NCBI RefSeq assembly: GCF_900110645.1
Contig: NZ_FOFB01000005.1
Span: 1 to 64,000, forward strand
DNA length: 64,000 nt
Reading direction: 5' to 3'
Source: Neolewinella agarilytica
Lineage (GTDB): Bacteria; Bacteroidota; Bacteroidia; Chitinophagales; Saprospiraceae
The translations under genes were made by a program, and so were the position numbers. Under the pieces are notes generated by a model. The model was not told the DNA's origin. It was given only the letters and a program-made list of their open reading frames with translations, and made no database searches. Below, piece after piece: positions 51,147-60,263 of the stretch (positions are counted from its first letter, which is position 1; every line of letters starts with the position of its first letter).

Positions 51147-54100
51147 ATGCTCCATTCCACCCGTCTGACCCTTCTCTGCTTGTTGTTGTCCTCTTGCTTA
51201 TCCGCTCAGGTTCGCCTGATTGTAGCGGGTAACACTGCCGATGCTGTTCCCGGGCTGTTTGAAGCAATCGATCTTCGAATACAGCAAGCTGATTTGCCCG
51301 CAACGGTCCTTTTTGCGGGTGATTTTGTGGATGGCTGCACCGAAGAAATGTCGGCTTGGAAACGGAAACAGGGTAATGGCGATCAGGTATTCTCCTCCTT
51401 AGCGCCTCTGCTTGATTTAGTTCGCCGTAATCCGGAAACGGATTTTTACTTCATTCCTGGTGATCGGGACTGGGACAAGTCCGGAGTCAACGGGCTCGCT
51501 TGTGTGAAAGCCATGGAAAACTATCTGGAAGACCAGTTGCTTGACAACTTAATCTGGCCCCTCAAAAATGGCTGTCCCGGGCCGGAACTTATCCAGTTGT
51601 CGGAAAGCGTATTGCTGATGCCCATCAACACGCAATGGTGGAATCATCCTCACCACAAGCCGCTCCCCGCTGAGTCCTCCTGCGACTTTGCAGATCCAGG
51701 GACAGTCCTGGATGAAATGAAGAGTATTTTTCAGGAAAACCGGGATCGGAACATTATCGTTGCTGGCCACTTTCCTCCTAAATCACAAGGGCGTTACGGT
51801 GGTGAATTCCCCGCCAGGGATCACTTCGCTCCTCCAATCATTGGTGGCATACGTCTTTCCTGGCGGCAAAATGTAGGCACGCCGGAAGAACTTACCAATG
51901 AAAGGTTTGCTCCCCTGGCCAAAGCCATGAAAGACTATAACGGTTTTTACGATGGGCTTCTTTTTGTCGGAGCACAAGATAAGAGCCAGCAGCTGATCCG
52001 GTTTCGCCGCAATTTTATCCTCAATGCCGGAGCCTCCGGCCCGGGGCGCTGGTCGGCGCAGCACAAGCCGGCCCAACACATCAGCCGCGAGGCGGGCTTT
52101 ACGGAAATAACTTTTTCTGAGGACGGAGAGGTTAACTACATCTATCTGGACGCAAAGGACGCTAAGCCCCTGGCGGAGCGGATCCTGTATCATGCCCCCT
52201 GCGACAATGCTCAGGATACACTGCCGGTCAACCCTGCTTTCCGCCCCTGTGGAATTACGGAAGAAGATATGACGGAGTTCAAGGTGGATATTCCGGATAG
52301 CCAGATAGTTGTCCCCGGTGCCCAGTATGAGGTCAGTAAATTCGGTGAAAACTTTTTAGGTAAGCACTACCGGGACACCTGGGCCACCCCGGTAAAAGTT
52401 CCGGTGTTAGATGTTTCCACCGCTTTTGGAGGTCTTACACCCGAACGGGAAGGTGGCGGCCGACAAACGACTTCCCTTAAATTGAGGTCAGAAGACGGAA
52501 CGGCCTATATTTTTCGCTCGATAGATAAGGATCCGGCGGTAACACTGGACTGGCAGATTCGACCTACCATCATTGGTGATGCCTTTCGGGATCAAACCTC
52601 CAGTGGTCATCCATTCGGAAGCCTGATTGTAGCCCCTTTGCTGGATCATTTGGGGGTGTTGCACGTTAGCCCTCAGGTGTATTCCATGGCTGCTTGCCCT
52701 ACTCTGGGAAACTTTAATCCCCGCTTTGCCAATATGCTCGGTACACTGGAGGTTTTTCCCCAGGACGAGAAACAAAAGAGCGACCGCCCGGGCACCTTCG
52801 GAGCGGATGATATTCTAAAGAGTTATGAACTATTCCGGGAGCGCTATGATGACCAGGAAGTAGTGGTCAATAACCGGGAGTTTCTGAGAGCCCGTCTCTT
52901 TGACCTGTTGATTGGAGACTGGAGCCGGCACGAAGAAAACTGGAAGTGGGCCAGCTATAAAATTGGGGGAGTTCACCATATTCGTCCTATTCCCCGTGAC
53001 CGCGACAATGCCTTCTCCAGAATGGATGGCTTTTTTCCCTGGTTTGCCTCCCGCTCGTGGGCCGTTCCCAATCTGGAAAATTTTGGCTTCCGTACGCCGG
53101 ACATCCGCAGCTTGTCTCATCAGGCCCGGCATATGGACCGCCTGCTGCTAAGTCCGTTGAAGCGCACTGACTTTGAACGGGAAGCACAAAAAATTCAAAC
53201 GGAGCTTACGGATGAGATCATCGAACAAGCGGTAAAGCAAATGCCTGCGGGCGCTTTTGCTGTTTCCGGAGAAGAAATTATTGCCAAGTTGAAGCGTCGA
53301 AGGGATGATCTGCAAGACTATGCAGAAGCCTACTACGAGTTATACGCCAGTGTGGTAGATATCGTTGGAACTAATGACGAGGAAGCCTTTACGGCTGAAG
53401 GTTTGAGTGATGGCTCCCTGCGGATCCGTTCTGTAGACCTAAAGGGTAAGAGCGAAGGAATGGTGCTCTATGACCGTGTCTTCTCACCTAAAGAGACAAA
53501 AGAAGTCAGGGTTTATGGATTGGGCGATGATGATCAGTTTACCATCACCGGTGAAAACAAAAGCAGCATTAAACTGCGGTTTATTGGCGGTGAAGGGGAA
53601 GATATATACACTGCTGAATCAACTACTAAATCGGTCAAAGCCAGCATTTACGAGAATGACAGGGAGGAGGAGATCGTATCAGGTAACGGTCTTAAATACA
53701 AGAATAATTGGCGGGATGAGCTCTATTACTACGACCGGACGGCGCATGAATACAATGAGATTTCCCCTCTGGTAAGCGTAGGCTTCAATGGTTTTTCCGG
53801 GCCTAAGCTTGGTCTTGGGGTGCAGTTCACCCGTCGGAATTTTACGCGTCGGGACTTTAGTGCACGATACCGGATTGCTGCCGAGGCGCGCGCCATTGGC
53901 AGCGCTGCCGTTAAAGCTTCCGCTGAGTTCGGAGAAGTTTTTGGCAAAGCTGACCTGATCGCCAGAACGAGAGCTGGCTTTCCCGATTTCTTTAACTTTT
54001 TTTACGGCTTGGGCAACAATACCGTTATTGATCCTGATCGGGTTCGCAACGATTTTAACCTAATTCGCTTAAAGCATTTTTCCGTTGAAGGTGGCCTGAG

Positions 54101-54782
54101 AAGACGCTTTGCCGGAAGGAGTTATTTTAATCTGTTAGCTGGCTATCAGATCAATGAAACGATAGAAACCGAAAATACCATCCTGAACGCCGGGACGGAC
54201 TACTACGGCGACGGTAATCTACGGTTTGCCTACCTGAGGCCGGAGCTACAGCTTGATCTCAGGGATCACCCACAACTCCCTTCCAAAGGGGTAATGCTGG
54301 AGGCGAGTCAGAAATGGGGCTTTGGCGATTTCAATAATAACTTCGGGGTGAGTAAAATCGCCGGGGAAACACATTTTTCCACCAGACGCTTCCCCATTTC
54401 GCTTAGTTTTCGGACCGGGTTAGCCCTTACTCAGGGTACCGTACCTTTTTACGAACAGCCCAGCCTGGGGCGTGCCAATGGTCTGAGGGGCTTTCAGCGC
54501 AATCGCTTTGTCGGAGATGGCTACTTCTTTTACAACGTCGAGTTCCGAAGCCCGGTAGCCCTGATCGAAAGTCGGGTTGTCCCTTTTGCCGTAGGCGTGA
54601 GAACTTTCTATGATCGTGGGGTCATTCTGCAAAAAAGCGAAGAAGCACGAGACTTTAAGTCTGCTTATGGGTTCGGAATTTACCTGATTCCCCTGTCGAG
54701 ATCTTTTACGGTTAGTGCGGTAATGGGCTTCACGAAAGAAGAAGCTTCGGTCATTAATGTTTCGGCCGGGACTAATTTTTAA
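51147..54782 (+). CDS. Metallophosphoesterase fused to Omp85-type barrel
   Basis: A 1211-residue exported protein with signal peptide LCLLLSSCLSAQ. Residues about 20-340 resemble a calcineurin-like metallophosphoesterase (LFAGDFVDG, IPGDRDWD, VAGHFPPKS, HxH-type ends). A middle region (about 370-850) holds charged globular segments with RHEENWKWASYK and PIPRDRDNAF. The last 350 residues are a surface-antigen/BamA-like outer-membrane barrel with the Omp85 motif LRGFQRNRFVGDGY and a closing aromatic strand. The phosphoesterase would face the periplasm or the outside. The fusion is known in Bacteroidota but has no assigned function. Confidence 0.82.
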   Translation: MLHSTRLTLLCLLLSSCLSAQVRLIVAGNTADAVPGLFEAIDLRIQQADLPATVLFAGDFVDGCTEEMSAWKRKQGNGDQVFSSLAPLLDLVRRNPETDFYFIPGDRDWDKSGVNGLACVKAMENYLEDQLLDNLIWPLKNGCPGPELIQLSESVLLMPINTQWWNHPHHKPLPAESSCDFADPGTVLDEMKSIFQENRDRNIIVAGHFPPKSQGRYGGEFPARDHFAPPIIGGIRLSWRQNVGTPEELTNERFAPLAKAMKDYNGFYDGLLFVGAQDKSQQLIRFRRNFILNAGASGPGRWSAQHKPAQHISREAGFTEITFSEDGEVNYIYLDAKDAKPLAERILYHAPCDNAQDTLPVNPAFRPCGITEEDMTEFKVDIPDSQIVVPGAQYEVSKFGENFLGKHYRDTWATPVKVPVLDVSTAFGGLTPEREGGGRQTTSLKLRSEDGTAYIFRSIDKDPAVTLDWQIRPTIIGDAFRDQTSSGHPFGSLIVAPLLDHLGVLHVSPQVYSMAACPTLGNFNPRFANMLGTLEVFPQDEKQKSDRPGTFGADDILKSYELFRERYDDQEVVVNNREFLRARLFDLLIGDWSRHEENWKWASYKIGGVHHIRPIPRDRDNAFSRMDGFFPWFASRSWAVPNLENFGFRTPDIRSLSHQARHMDRLLLSPLKRTDFEREAQKIQTELTDEIIEQAVKQMPAGAFAVSGEEIIAKLKRRRDDLQDYAEAYYELYASVVDIVGTNDEEAFTAEGLSDGSLRIRSVDLKGKSEGMVLYDRVFSPKETKEVRVYGLGDDDQFTITGENKSSIKLRFIGGEGEDIYTAESTTKSVKASIYENDREEEIVSGNGLKYKNNWRDELYYYDRTAHEYNEISPLVSVGFNGFSGPKLGLGVQFTRRNFTRRDFSARYRIAAEARAIGSAAVKASAEFGEVFGKADLIARTRAGFPDFFNFFYGLGNNTVIDPDRVRNDFNLIRLKHFSVEGGLRRRFAGRSYFNLLAGYQINETIETENTILNAGTDYYGDGNLRFAYLRPELQLDLRDHPQLPSKGVMLEASQKWGFGDFNNNFGVSKIAGETHFSTRRFPISLSFRTGLALTQGTVPFYEQPSLGRANGLRGFQRNRFVGDGYFFYNVEFRSPVALIESRVVPFAVGVRTFYDRGVILQKSEEARDFKSAYGFGIYLIPLSRSFTVSAVMGFTKEEASVINVSAGTNF

Positions 54783-54879
54783 AATCGATTGAAAAAAGGA
54801 TTGGTAAATCGGTCATTTTTTGCCCGAAAAAGGCAACCAAGACGGCTTGTCATGGCGTTATAATTGCAAATATCCCAAG

Positions 54880-55548
54880 ATGCCTTTCAATCCCTCTAAA
54901 TCCGCCATGATTGCTCTCGGTAAGTTCTATTTACACCGATGGGATAAGCATGTGTTGGTGGATTGGGCGGAGTCAATGATCGCTAAGGGACATGCCTCAG
55001 ATTCAATGCATTTTCTTTCGGCCATGAGAGGAGATAGCCGGGAGTTCCAGCTGGAACAATTCCTTGAAGTTTGCCAGGACCAAAACCTGGTCGTATATGA
55101 TGTTGAAGAGCTGGCCTTAGAAGCTTACATCTCTGATTTGAGAAAGCGCGTCATCGCCGGAGAAATTGAACCGGAAGCGGCTTTTGCACAAGTCCGGCCA
55201 CTTGCCTATGACGAAGAGATCATCATGGTCAGCGGCCTTGACGAACTTGATCAGGACCTTAACCTGCTGGATTCAGCACAACCCGTTTTCTACAATAAGG
55301 ACCTGACGCCGGAAACCCGTGAAGAAGTGATTCGACGCTTCTTCCGTGAATTCACAGTAGACACAGAACCCTCCGCCCAAAGGCCAACCTTCGAAAACGA
55401 GGATGCTGCTAATATGCCACCTCCTTTTTTCGATGAGAATATGTTGAAGCAAATTGAAATGGCGGCGATCGTTTTTGTCTCCCTGATCTTCGTCGTTTGG
55501 ATTCTGCTCTTTCTCCTCACGGTTATCGGTGGATTTACGGCGATTTAA
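54880..55548 (+). CDS. Small membrane protein of unknown function
   Basis: Using the ATG at 54880 gives 222 residues; a TTG 60 bp upstream is also open. It is acidic and soluble-looking except for one C-terminal hydrophobic segment (AAIVFVSLIFVVWILLFLLT), so it is probably tail-anchored in the inner membrane with the N-terminus in the cytoplasm. I do not recognise the family. It lies 97 bp after the phosphoesterase-barrel gene on the same strand. Confidence 0.65.
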   Translation: MPFNPSKSAMIALGKFYLHRWDKHVLVDWAESMIAKGHASDSMHFLSAMRGDSREFQLEQFLEVCQDQNLVVYDVEELALEAYISDLRKRVIAGEIEPEAAFAQVRPLAYDEEIIMVSGLDELDQDLNLLDSAQPVFYNKDLTPETREEVIRRFFREFTVDTEPSAQRPTFENEDAANMPPPFFDENMLKQIEMAAIVFVSLIFVVWILLFLLTVIGGFTAI

Positions 55549-55729
55549 CCAAGGGTGATCTGTCACATTTTGCACTTCCTGGCTGCGGTACTACCTATTC
55601 ACTTCGTTACGGAAGGGGAACAATCTTAATGGAGTACAGACCGCTTCATTAAAGAAAACCGTCAGCTGTTTCTTAGGCTTTCCTTCAATAAAGTAGGAAC
55701 GACTCTGCTTCGTTCCTGATAATCCTACT

Positions 55730-55737
55730 TACTTTTG
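55730..55737 (+). promoter_or_regulatory. Bacteroidota -7 box of argS
   Basis: TACTTTTG matches TAnnTTTG exactly and ends seven bases before the argS ATG. No clear -33 element is seen. Confidence 0.5.
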
Positions 55738-55744
55738 CCCCGCT

Positions 55745-57595
55745 ATGGAAAAAACGCTCCCCGAAATTATCGAAGCCGGTGTTAAAGCCGCTATCACCGA
55801 CCTGTATCAGGCGGATGGTTCTTCTCAGGAAATCACCCTGCAAAGCACCAGGCGTGAGTTTGAGGGTGAGTTTACGGTAGTAACCTTTCCACTGACGCGC
55901 CTTGCGCGGAAGAAACCCGACGAGATTGCGGAGGAATTAGGTGCCTACCTCAAGGAAAAGGTGGCCGAAATCGCGGATTATAATGTGATTAAAGGTTTCC
56001 TCAATTTAGTCATCGCGGATGACTACTGGCGGGATTTCCTGCTGGAAGCCCCGATTAAAGAGGGCTACGGTAGCTCCCCCGCCAACGGCGAAAGTGTGGT
56101 GGTAGAGTTTTCCAGCCCTAACACCAACAAGCCCTTGCACCTGGGCCACGTCCGGAATATTCTTCTGGGCTGGTCTTCTGCCCAAATGCTTTCAGCGGCG
56201 GGCTACGACGTGAAGAAGGTTCAGATCATCAACGATCGGGGAATCGCTATTTGTAAGTCCATGCTGGCCTGGCAGAGATTCGGGGAAGGTGCTACACCGG
56301 AGTCGACGGGTACGAAGCCAGATCACTTCGTCGGAGATTACTACGTGCTTTTTGAACAGAAGTTTCAGGCAGAGTACAAAGCCTGGCAGGAAACGGCTGA
56401 GGGGCAGGAGGTTTTTGCTAAGCTTGGAAAGGAAAAGCAAACGCCAGAAGCTTTCTTTAAGGGCTACGCCAAGAAATACTTCAACGACTACAGTGAACTG
56501 GGTGCTGCCGCCAAGAACATGCTTCTGCAGTGGGAAGCCGGTGATGCTGAGACGAGAGCCCTGTGGGAAAAAATGAACGGTTGGGTATACGAAGGTTTCG
56601 AAGAGACCTACCAGAAGCTCGGCGTAAGTTTTGATAAGCTGTACTACGAATCCAATACCTACGTATTGGGTAAAGACATGGTGGAACTCGGCCTGGAGAA
56701 AGGAGTATTCCAAAAGCGGGAAGACGGCTCTGTTTTCGCGGACCTGACCGACGCCAAGCTTTCCGAAAAAACCCTGATGCGGGCCGATGGAACGAGCATT
56801 TACATCACCCAGGATTTAGGGACGGCCCGGTTGCGGTACGATGACTTCGGCGCTAAGCGGATGATTTATACCGTTGCCGATGAGCAAAACCATCACTTCG
56901 CGACGCTCTTCGAACTGCTCAAGCGCCTGGAGGAGCCCTATGCTAATGGTCTTTATCACCTGAGTTACGGCATGGTAGATCTCCCTTCCGGCCGGATGAA
57001 AAGCCGGGAAGGCACCGTGGTGGACGCTGATGACCTGATGAAGGAAGTCATCCACGAAGCCCGGCTCATGAGCCAGGAGCGGGCGGCAACCAGTGAGCTG
57101 AGCCAGGAAGAACAGGATGAAATTATCCGGCAGATCGGCATGTCGGCACTGAAGTTCCACATCATTAAGGTGGGGCCACAGAAGCGGATGACTTTTGACC
57201 CTAAAGAGTCCGTCGATATGCAGGGGCAAACCGGCCCTTACGTGCAAAACGCTTACGTCCGGACCCGGGCGGTATGGCGGAAGGCCGGCAACCCGGATGT
57301 GTCGCTGGCGAAAAACTACACGGGACTGGCACCCGCAGAGCGGGAGCTGGTCAATCAGCTTTACGCCTTTCCTGGGCTGGTTAAAACGGCGGCGGAGAGC
57401 TATGACCCGAGCCTCGTCGCGATGTTCTGCTACGATTTGGCGAAGAGCCTCCACAAATTCTGGCACGATCACAGTATCCTGAGCGCGGAGTCTCCCGAAG
57501 CCATTGCGTTCCGTTTGCAGCTGTGTAAGGCGGTGGGCAATACCTTGCAAAAGGGAATGGGCCTGCTGGGTATTGAGGTGCCGGAGCGGATGTAG
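55745..57595 (+). CDS. argS: Arginyl-tRNA synthetase
   Basis: A 616-residue class I synthetase that charges tRNA-Arg. The N-terminal additional domain is about residues 1-110. The HIGH-type motif is HLGHVRN within SPNTNKPLHLGH, and the KMSKS counterpart is MKSREG, typical of ArgRS. The C-terminal DALR anticodon-binding domain (about 490-616) ends IEVPERM, the usual ArgRS terminus. Length is normal; there is no operon partner. Confidence 0.96.
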   Translation: MEKTLPEIIEAGVKAAITDLYQADGSSQEITLQSTRREFEGEFTVVTFPLTRLARKKPDEIAEELGAYLKEKVAEIADYNVIKGFLNLVIADDYWRDFLLEAPIKEGYGSSPANGESVVVEFSSPNTNKPLHLGHVRNILLGWSSAQMLSAAGYDVKKVQIINDRGIAICKSMLAWQRFGEGATPESTGTKPDHFVGDYYVLFEQKFQAEYKAWQETAEGQEVFAKLGKEKQTPEAFFKGYAKKYFNDYSELGAAAKNMLLQWEAGDAETRALWEKMNGWVYEGFEETYQKLGVSFDKLYYESNTYVLGKDMVELGLEKGVFQKREDGSVFADLTDAKLSEKTLMRADGTSIYITQDLGTARLRYDDFGAKRMIYTVADEQNHHFATLFELLKRLEEPYANGLYHLSYGMVDLPSGRMKSREGTVVDADDLMKEVIHEARLMSQERAATSELSQEEQDEIIRQIGMSALKFHIIKVGPQKRMTFDPKESVDMQGQTGPYVQNAYVRTRAVWRKAGNPDVSLAKNYTGLAPAERELVNQLYAFPGLVKTAAESYDPSLVAMFCYDLAKSLHKFWHDHSILSAESPEAIAFRLQLCKAVGNTLQKGMGLLGIEVPERM

Positions 57596-57672
57596 TAAGG
57601 GCGCAGCCGCAGGTGGATGCGAAAGCTTAAAGAGCAAGGAGCGTTTCTTCTTTGCGTGCGCTGGGCGCACTT

Positions 57673-57820
57673 CCCCGGATTGCGGCGGAGGCAATGCCTC
57701 CACCTTTATCCGGGGCTAAGGATGTTCGACTCCTACGGAGTCTGTATTTCGATCCCGGAGGGATCCAATATCCTTAGCCCCGGATGAAGACTTAGGCGGA
57801 GCCTGAGTCGTAATCCGGGG
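57673..57820. repeat. Nested inverted-repeat element between argS and trpL
   Basis: Outer arms CCCCGGATT (57673-57681) and AATCCGGGG (57812-57820) enclose a perfect 16-bp inner pair (57708-57723 with 57770-57785, ATCCGGGGCTAAGGAT). Smaller hairpins lie between: GGAGGCAATGCCTCC, GACTCCTACGGAGTC and GATCCCGGAGGGATC. The result is a branched fold. No coding sense is seen in 57596-57841. Confidence 0.75.
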
Positions 57821-57841
57821 AAAACTATGCACTCCAACCTT

Positions 57842-57863
57842 CCCCTGCACCCGCGTTCGCGCC
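57842..57863 (+). repeat. Dispersed 20-mer repeat upstream of trpL
   Basis: CCCTGCACCCGCGTTCGCGCC, two changes from consensus, 27 bp before the trp promoter. Confidence 0.7.
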
Positions 57864-57889
57864 CAAAAAACGCTCTTTTCCTAAAATCC

Positions 57890-57920
57890 TTTGCTATTTC
57901 GATGGCGCCACTTACCTTTA
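57890..57920 (+). promoter_or_regulatory. trp promoter
   Basis: TTTG (57890-57893), 19 bases, then TACCTTTA (57913-57920) fits the Bacteroidota -33/-7 pattern. The leader ATG follows four bases later. Confidence 0.7.
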
Positions 57921-57924
57921 CGCC

Positions 57925-57984
57925 ATGCACAACAAGAACCTCAACAACTGGTGGTGGCTGAACAGATCTCTCCGAGCATCCTGA
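57925..57984 (+). CDS. trpL: trp leader peptide
   Basis: A 19-codon frame reads MHNKNLNNWWWLNRSLRAS and has three consecutive Trp codons (57949-57957), then a TGA. The three Trp codons ahead of a terminator and trpE are the hallmark of ribosome-mediated attenuation: with scarce Trp-tRNA the ribosome stalls and the terminator does not form. The ATG lies four bases after a good -7 box. It is too short to be a protein of its own. Confidence 0.85.
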   Translation: MHNKNLNNWWWLNRSLRAS

Positions 57985-58020
57985 TCAGGCCTTTGTTTGT
58001 GTAAAACAGAAAAATTTAAA

Positions 58021-58051
58021 GCCCGTCGGATTGCTCCGTCGGGCTTTTTTT
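58021..58051 (+). terminator. trp attenuator terminator
   Basis: GCCCGTCGGA pairs with TCCGTCGGGC (58021-58030 with 58035-58044, one T-T mismatch) and seven T follow. It is 37 bp after the leader stop codon. GAGCA at 57974-57978, in the leader, can pair with TGCTC at 58032-58036, covering the loop and part of the 3' arm, a candidate antiterminator contact. Confidence 0.82.
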
Positions 58052-58088
58052 GTGCTCCGATTGTAGCAGGCGACATAAAACGTAAAAT

Positions 58089-59516
58089 TTGGAAACGATT
58101 CTTAAACCTTCGGTGAAAACCAATATTCGGGTGCTGACGAAGCGGATTACCGCTGACCATCTTACTCCCGTAAGGCTTTACCTGTCCGTTCGGGACAACT
58201 TCACAGATCCGGTATTGCTGGAGTCTAATGAGAGCCGCGATAATGAGCACTACTATTCCGTTGTTGGCCTGGAAACCCTGGCTTCCTTTCAGGTGAATGA
58301 AGGGGTGATGGAGCGCCGGCACCTGGGGCATTGGATTCAGGAAGAACGAGTCGAAGATGTGGAGACAGTGTCCAGGCGCTTGCACGAATTCTTAGCCTCT
58401 TTTGAGCTTTCCCCTGACGACGAAGACCCGATCATCGGGCAGTTTAACGGCCTGATCGGACACACCAACTTTGAGGGAGTACAGTATTTTGATACCCTGA
58501 AATTTGATAACCCTAAAGTCTTGAGCGCACCCGATCTGCGCTATCATTTATACCGTTTTATTCTGGTGTTTCATCATTACCGGGATGAGTTGATCCTGAT
58601 TGAAAATCTTCCCGAAGGCGAAGAAAGCCGCCTGGAAGAAGTGGAAGCAGCCATTAAACGGGGTGGGGGAGTTCACCCTTTCAGCCGGATGGGAGAAGAG
58701 AGTAGCAATCTGACCGACGAAGGCTTTATGGAGCTGGTAGCTGCTGGAAAGCACCACTGTCGGGTAGGTGATGTATTTCAGATTGTTATGAGTCGTCAGT
58801 TTAAGCAAAGCTTCAAAGGGGATGAGTTTCAAGTCTACCGTGCTCTCCGCAGCATCAACCCTTCGCCTTATCTGTTTTATTTTGATTACGGTGATTACCG
58901 GATCATGGGCTCCAGCCCGGAAAGCCAGATGGTCATTGGGGAGGGGAAGGCGAGATTGAACCCCATTGCCGGCACCTACAAGCGTACCGGAGACAAGAAG
59001 AAAGATCAGGAGGCGACCGAAGCCTTACTGGCCGACCCTAAAGAAAACGCAGAACACGTTATGCTGGTGGATCTGGCCCGCAACGATCTGAGCCGGCATA
59101 CCAAGAATGTGAAGGTGACCAGTTTGCGGGAAGTCCATTATTACAGCCACGTTATTCACCTGGTGTCAACGGTGGAAGGAGATAGTGTGAAAGCGGATGA
59201 GACGGTCCGCATTTTCGGGGATACCTTCCCTGCGGGCACACTTTCGGGCGCACCAAAGTACCGGGCGATGGAGTTGATCAACCAATACGAAAACCAACAA
59301 CGTGGCTTTTACGGCGGTGCCATTGGCTTCATTGACTTCAAAGGAGGGATGAACCAGGCGATTCTGATCAGGTCATTCTTCAGTCAGGACAACAAGCTGT
59401 ACTACCAGGCCGGCGCCGGCGTCGTTGCCGCCAGTAATGAAGAGAGCGAATGCGCAGAAGTGTATAACAAGCTGCGAGCTCTTACCAAAGCCCTTGATAA
59501 AGCCGAAAATCTGTAA
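58089..59516 (+). CDS. trpE: Anthranilate synthase component I
   Basis: 475 residues; makes anthranilate from chorismate with TrpG. The start must be the TTG at 58089, because a stop codon lies two codons upstream and the conserved N-terminus begins at once. The tryptophan feedback site LLES-(10)-S is present (LLESNESRDNEHYYS), so the enzyme should be inhibited by Trp. Chorismate-binding features include AGTYKRTGDKKKDQE, LVDLARNDLSR, FPAGTLSGAPK and AGAGVVAASNEESE. It follows the attenuator and overlaps trpG by one base (TAATG). Confidence 0.96.
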   Translation: METILKPSVKTNIRVLTKRITADHLTPVRLYLSVRDNFTDPVLLESNESRDNEHYYSVVGLETLASFQVNEGVMERRHLGHWIQEERVEDVETVSRRLHEFLASFELSPDDEDPIIGQFNGLIGHTNFEGVQYFDTLKFDNPKVLSAPDLRYHLYRFILVFHHYRDELILIENLPEGEESRLEEVEAAIKRGGGVHPFSRMGEESSNLTDEGFMELVAAGKHHCRVGDVFQIVMSRQFKQSFKGDEFQVYRALRSINPSPYLFYFDYGDYRIMGSSPESQMVIGEGKARLNPIAGTYKRTGDKKKDQEATEALLADPKENAEHVMLVDLARNDLSRHTKNVKVTSLREVHYYSHVIHLVSTVEGDSVKADETVRIFGDTFPAGTLSGAPKYRAMELINQYENQQRGFYGGAIGFIDFKGGMNQAILIRSFFSQDNKLYYQAGAGVVAASNEESECAEVYNKLRALTKALDKAENL

Positions 59517-60118
59517 TGATGAAAGTATTAATATTAGACAATTACGACAGCTTCACCTATAATCTGGTGCAGTACATTGAAGAAGAACTCGGGCAGGATA
59601 TTGATGTGTTCCGCAACGATGAAATCAGCCTGGAGGCCGTAGGGGAGTACGACCTGATTGTACTCTCTCCCGGGCCGGGTGTACCCGCAGAGGCGGGCAT
59701 CATGCCCGCTCTGCTGCAACGCTACGCCAGCGAGAAAGTGATCTTCGGCGTCTGCCTCGGCCATCAGGCCATCGGTGAGGCCTTCGGCGGCACTTTGATT
59801 AATCTCGATGAAGTCCACCACGGTATTGAAACAGAAATGACCCGCACGAAAACCGATGATACGCTTCTGGCGGGTGTTCCTGAAGCCTTCAACGCCGGCC
59901 GCTACCACAGCTGGGTCATCGATCCGCAAACCTTACCCGCAGAGCTGGAGATGACCGCAACGGGAGAATATGGCGGCGTAATGGCCCTTCAACATCGGGA
60001 GTATCCGATCTTCGGTGTTCAGTTTCACCCGGAAAGCATAATGACGAAACACGGGCGATTGATGATCCGGAATTTGCTCAGATTTGCTAAAGACCGGGTG
60101 GAAGAGGGTGTTGCTTAG
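59516..60118 (+). CDS. trpG: Anthranilate synthase component II (glutamine amidotransferase)
   Basis: A 200-residue class I glutamine amidotransferase that supplies ammonia to TrpE. The catalytic Cys is in GVCLGHQAIGEAFGG, with His and Glu in FHPESIMT. The N-terminus LILDNYDSFTYNLVQ is typical. The ATG overlaps the trpE stop, so translation is coupled. There is no fused phosphoribosyltransferase, and trpD does not follow. Confidence 0.96.
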   Translation: MMKVLILDNYDSFTYNLVQYIEEELGQDIDVFRNDEISLEAVGEYDLIVLSPGPGVPAEAGIMPALLQRYASEKVIFGVCLGHQAIGEAFGGTLINLDEVHHGIETEMTRTKTDDTLLAGVPEAFNAGRYHSWVIDPQTLPAELEMTATGEYGGVMALQHREYPIFGVQFHPESIMTKHGRLMIRNLLRFAKDRVEEGVA

Positions 60119-60128
60119 CGGATGCAGA

Positions 60129-60252
60129 GTATATCGGTAGATATACGCTGAATCAGCAGGCACCGCATTTTTCACAACAATAAGCTAAAAACCGGGTATA
60201 AGTACAGATGTACCCGAAAAAGAAACCGGTACAAGTACAGATGTACCCGAAA
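60129..60252. promoter_or_regulatory. Operator-like repeats between trpG and trpB
   Basis: A palindrome GTATATCGGTAGATATAC (60129-60146) is followed by two direct repeats (60191-60219 and 60225-60252), each carrying ACCGGKTAYAAGTACAGATG-type text with the near-palindrome GTACAGATGTAC. They lie just before the trpB start, where trpD, trpC and trpF would normally be. They could be binding sites for an internal promoter; this is inference. Confidence 0.5.
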
Positions 60253-60263
60253 CATAAAACATC

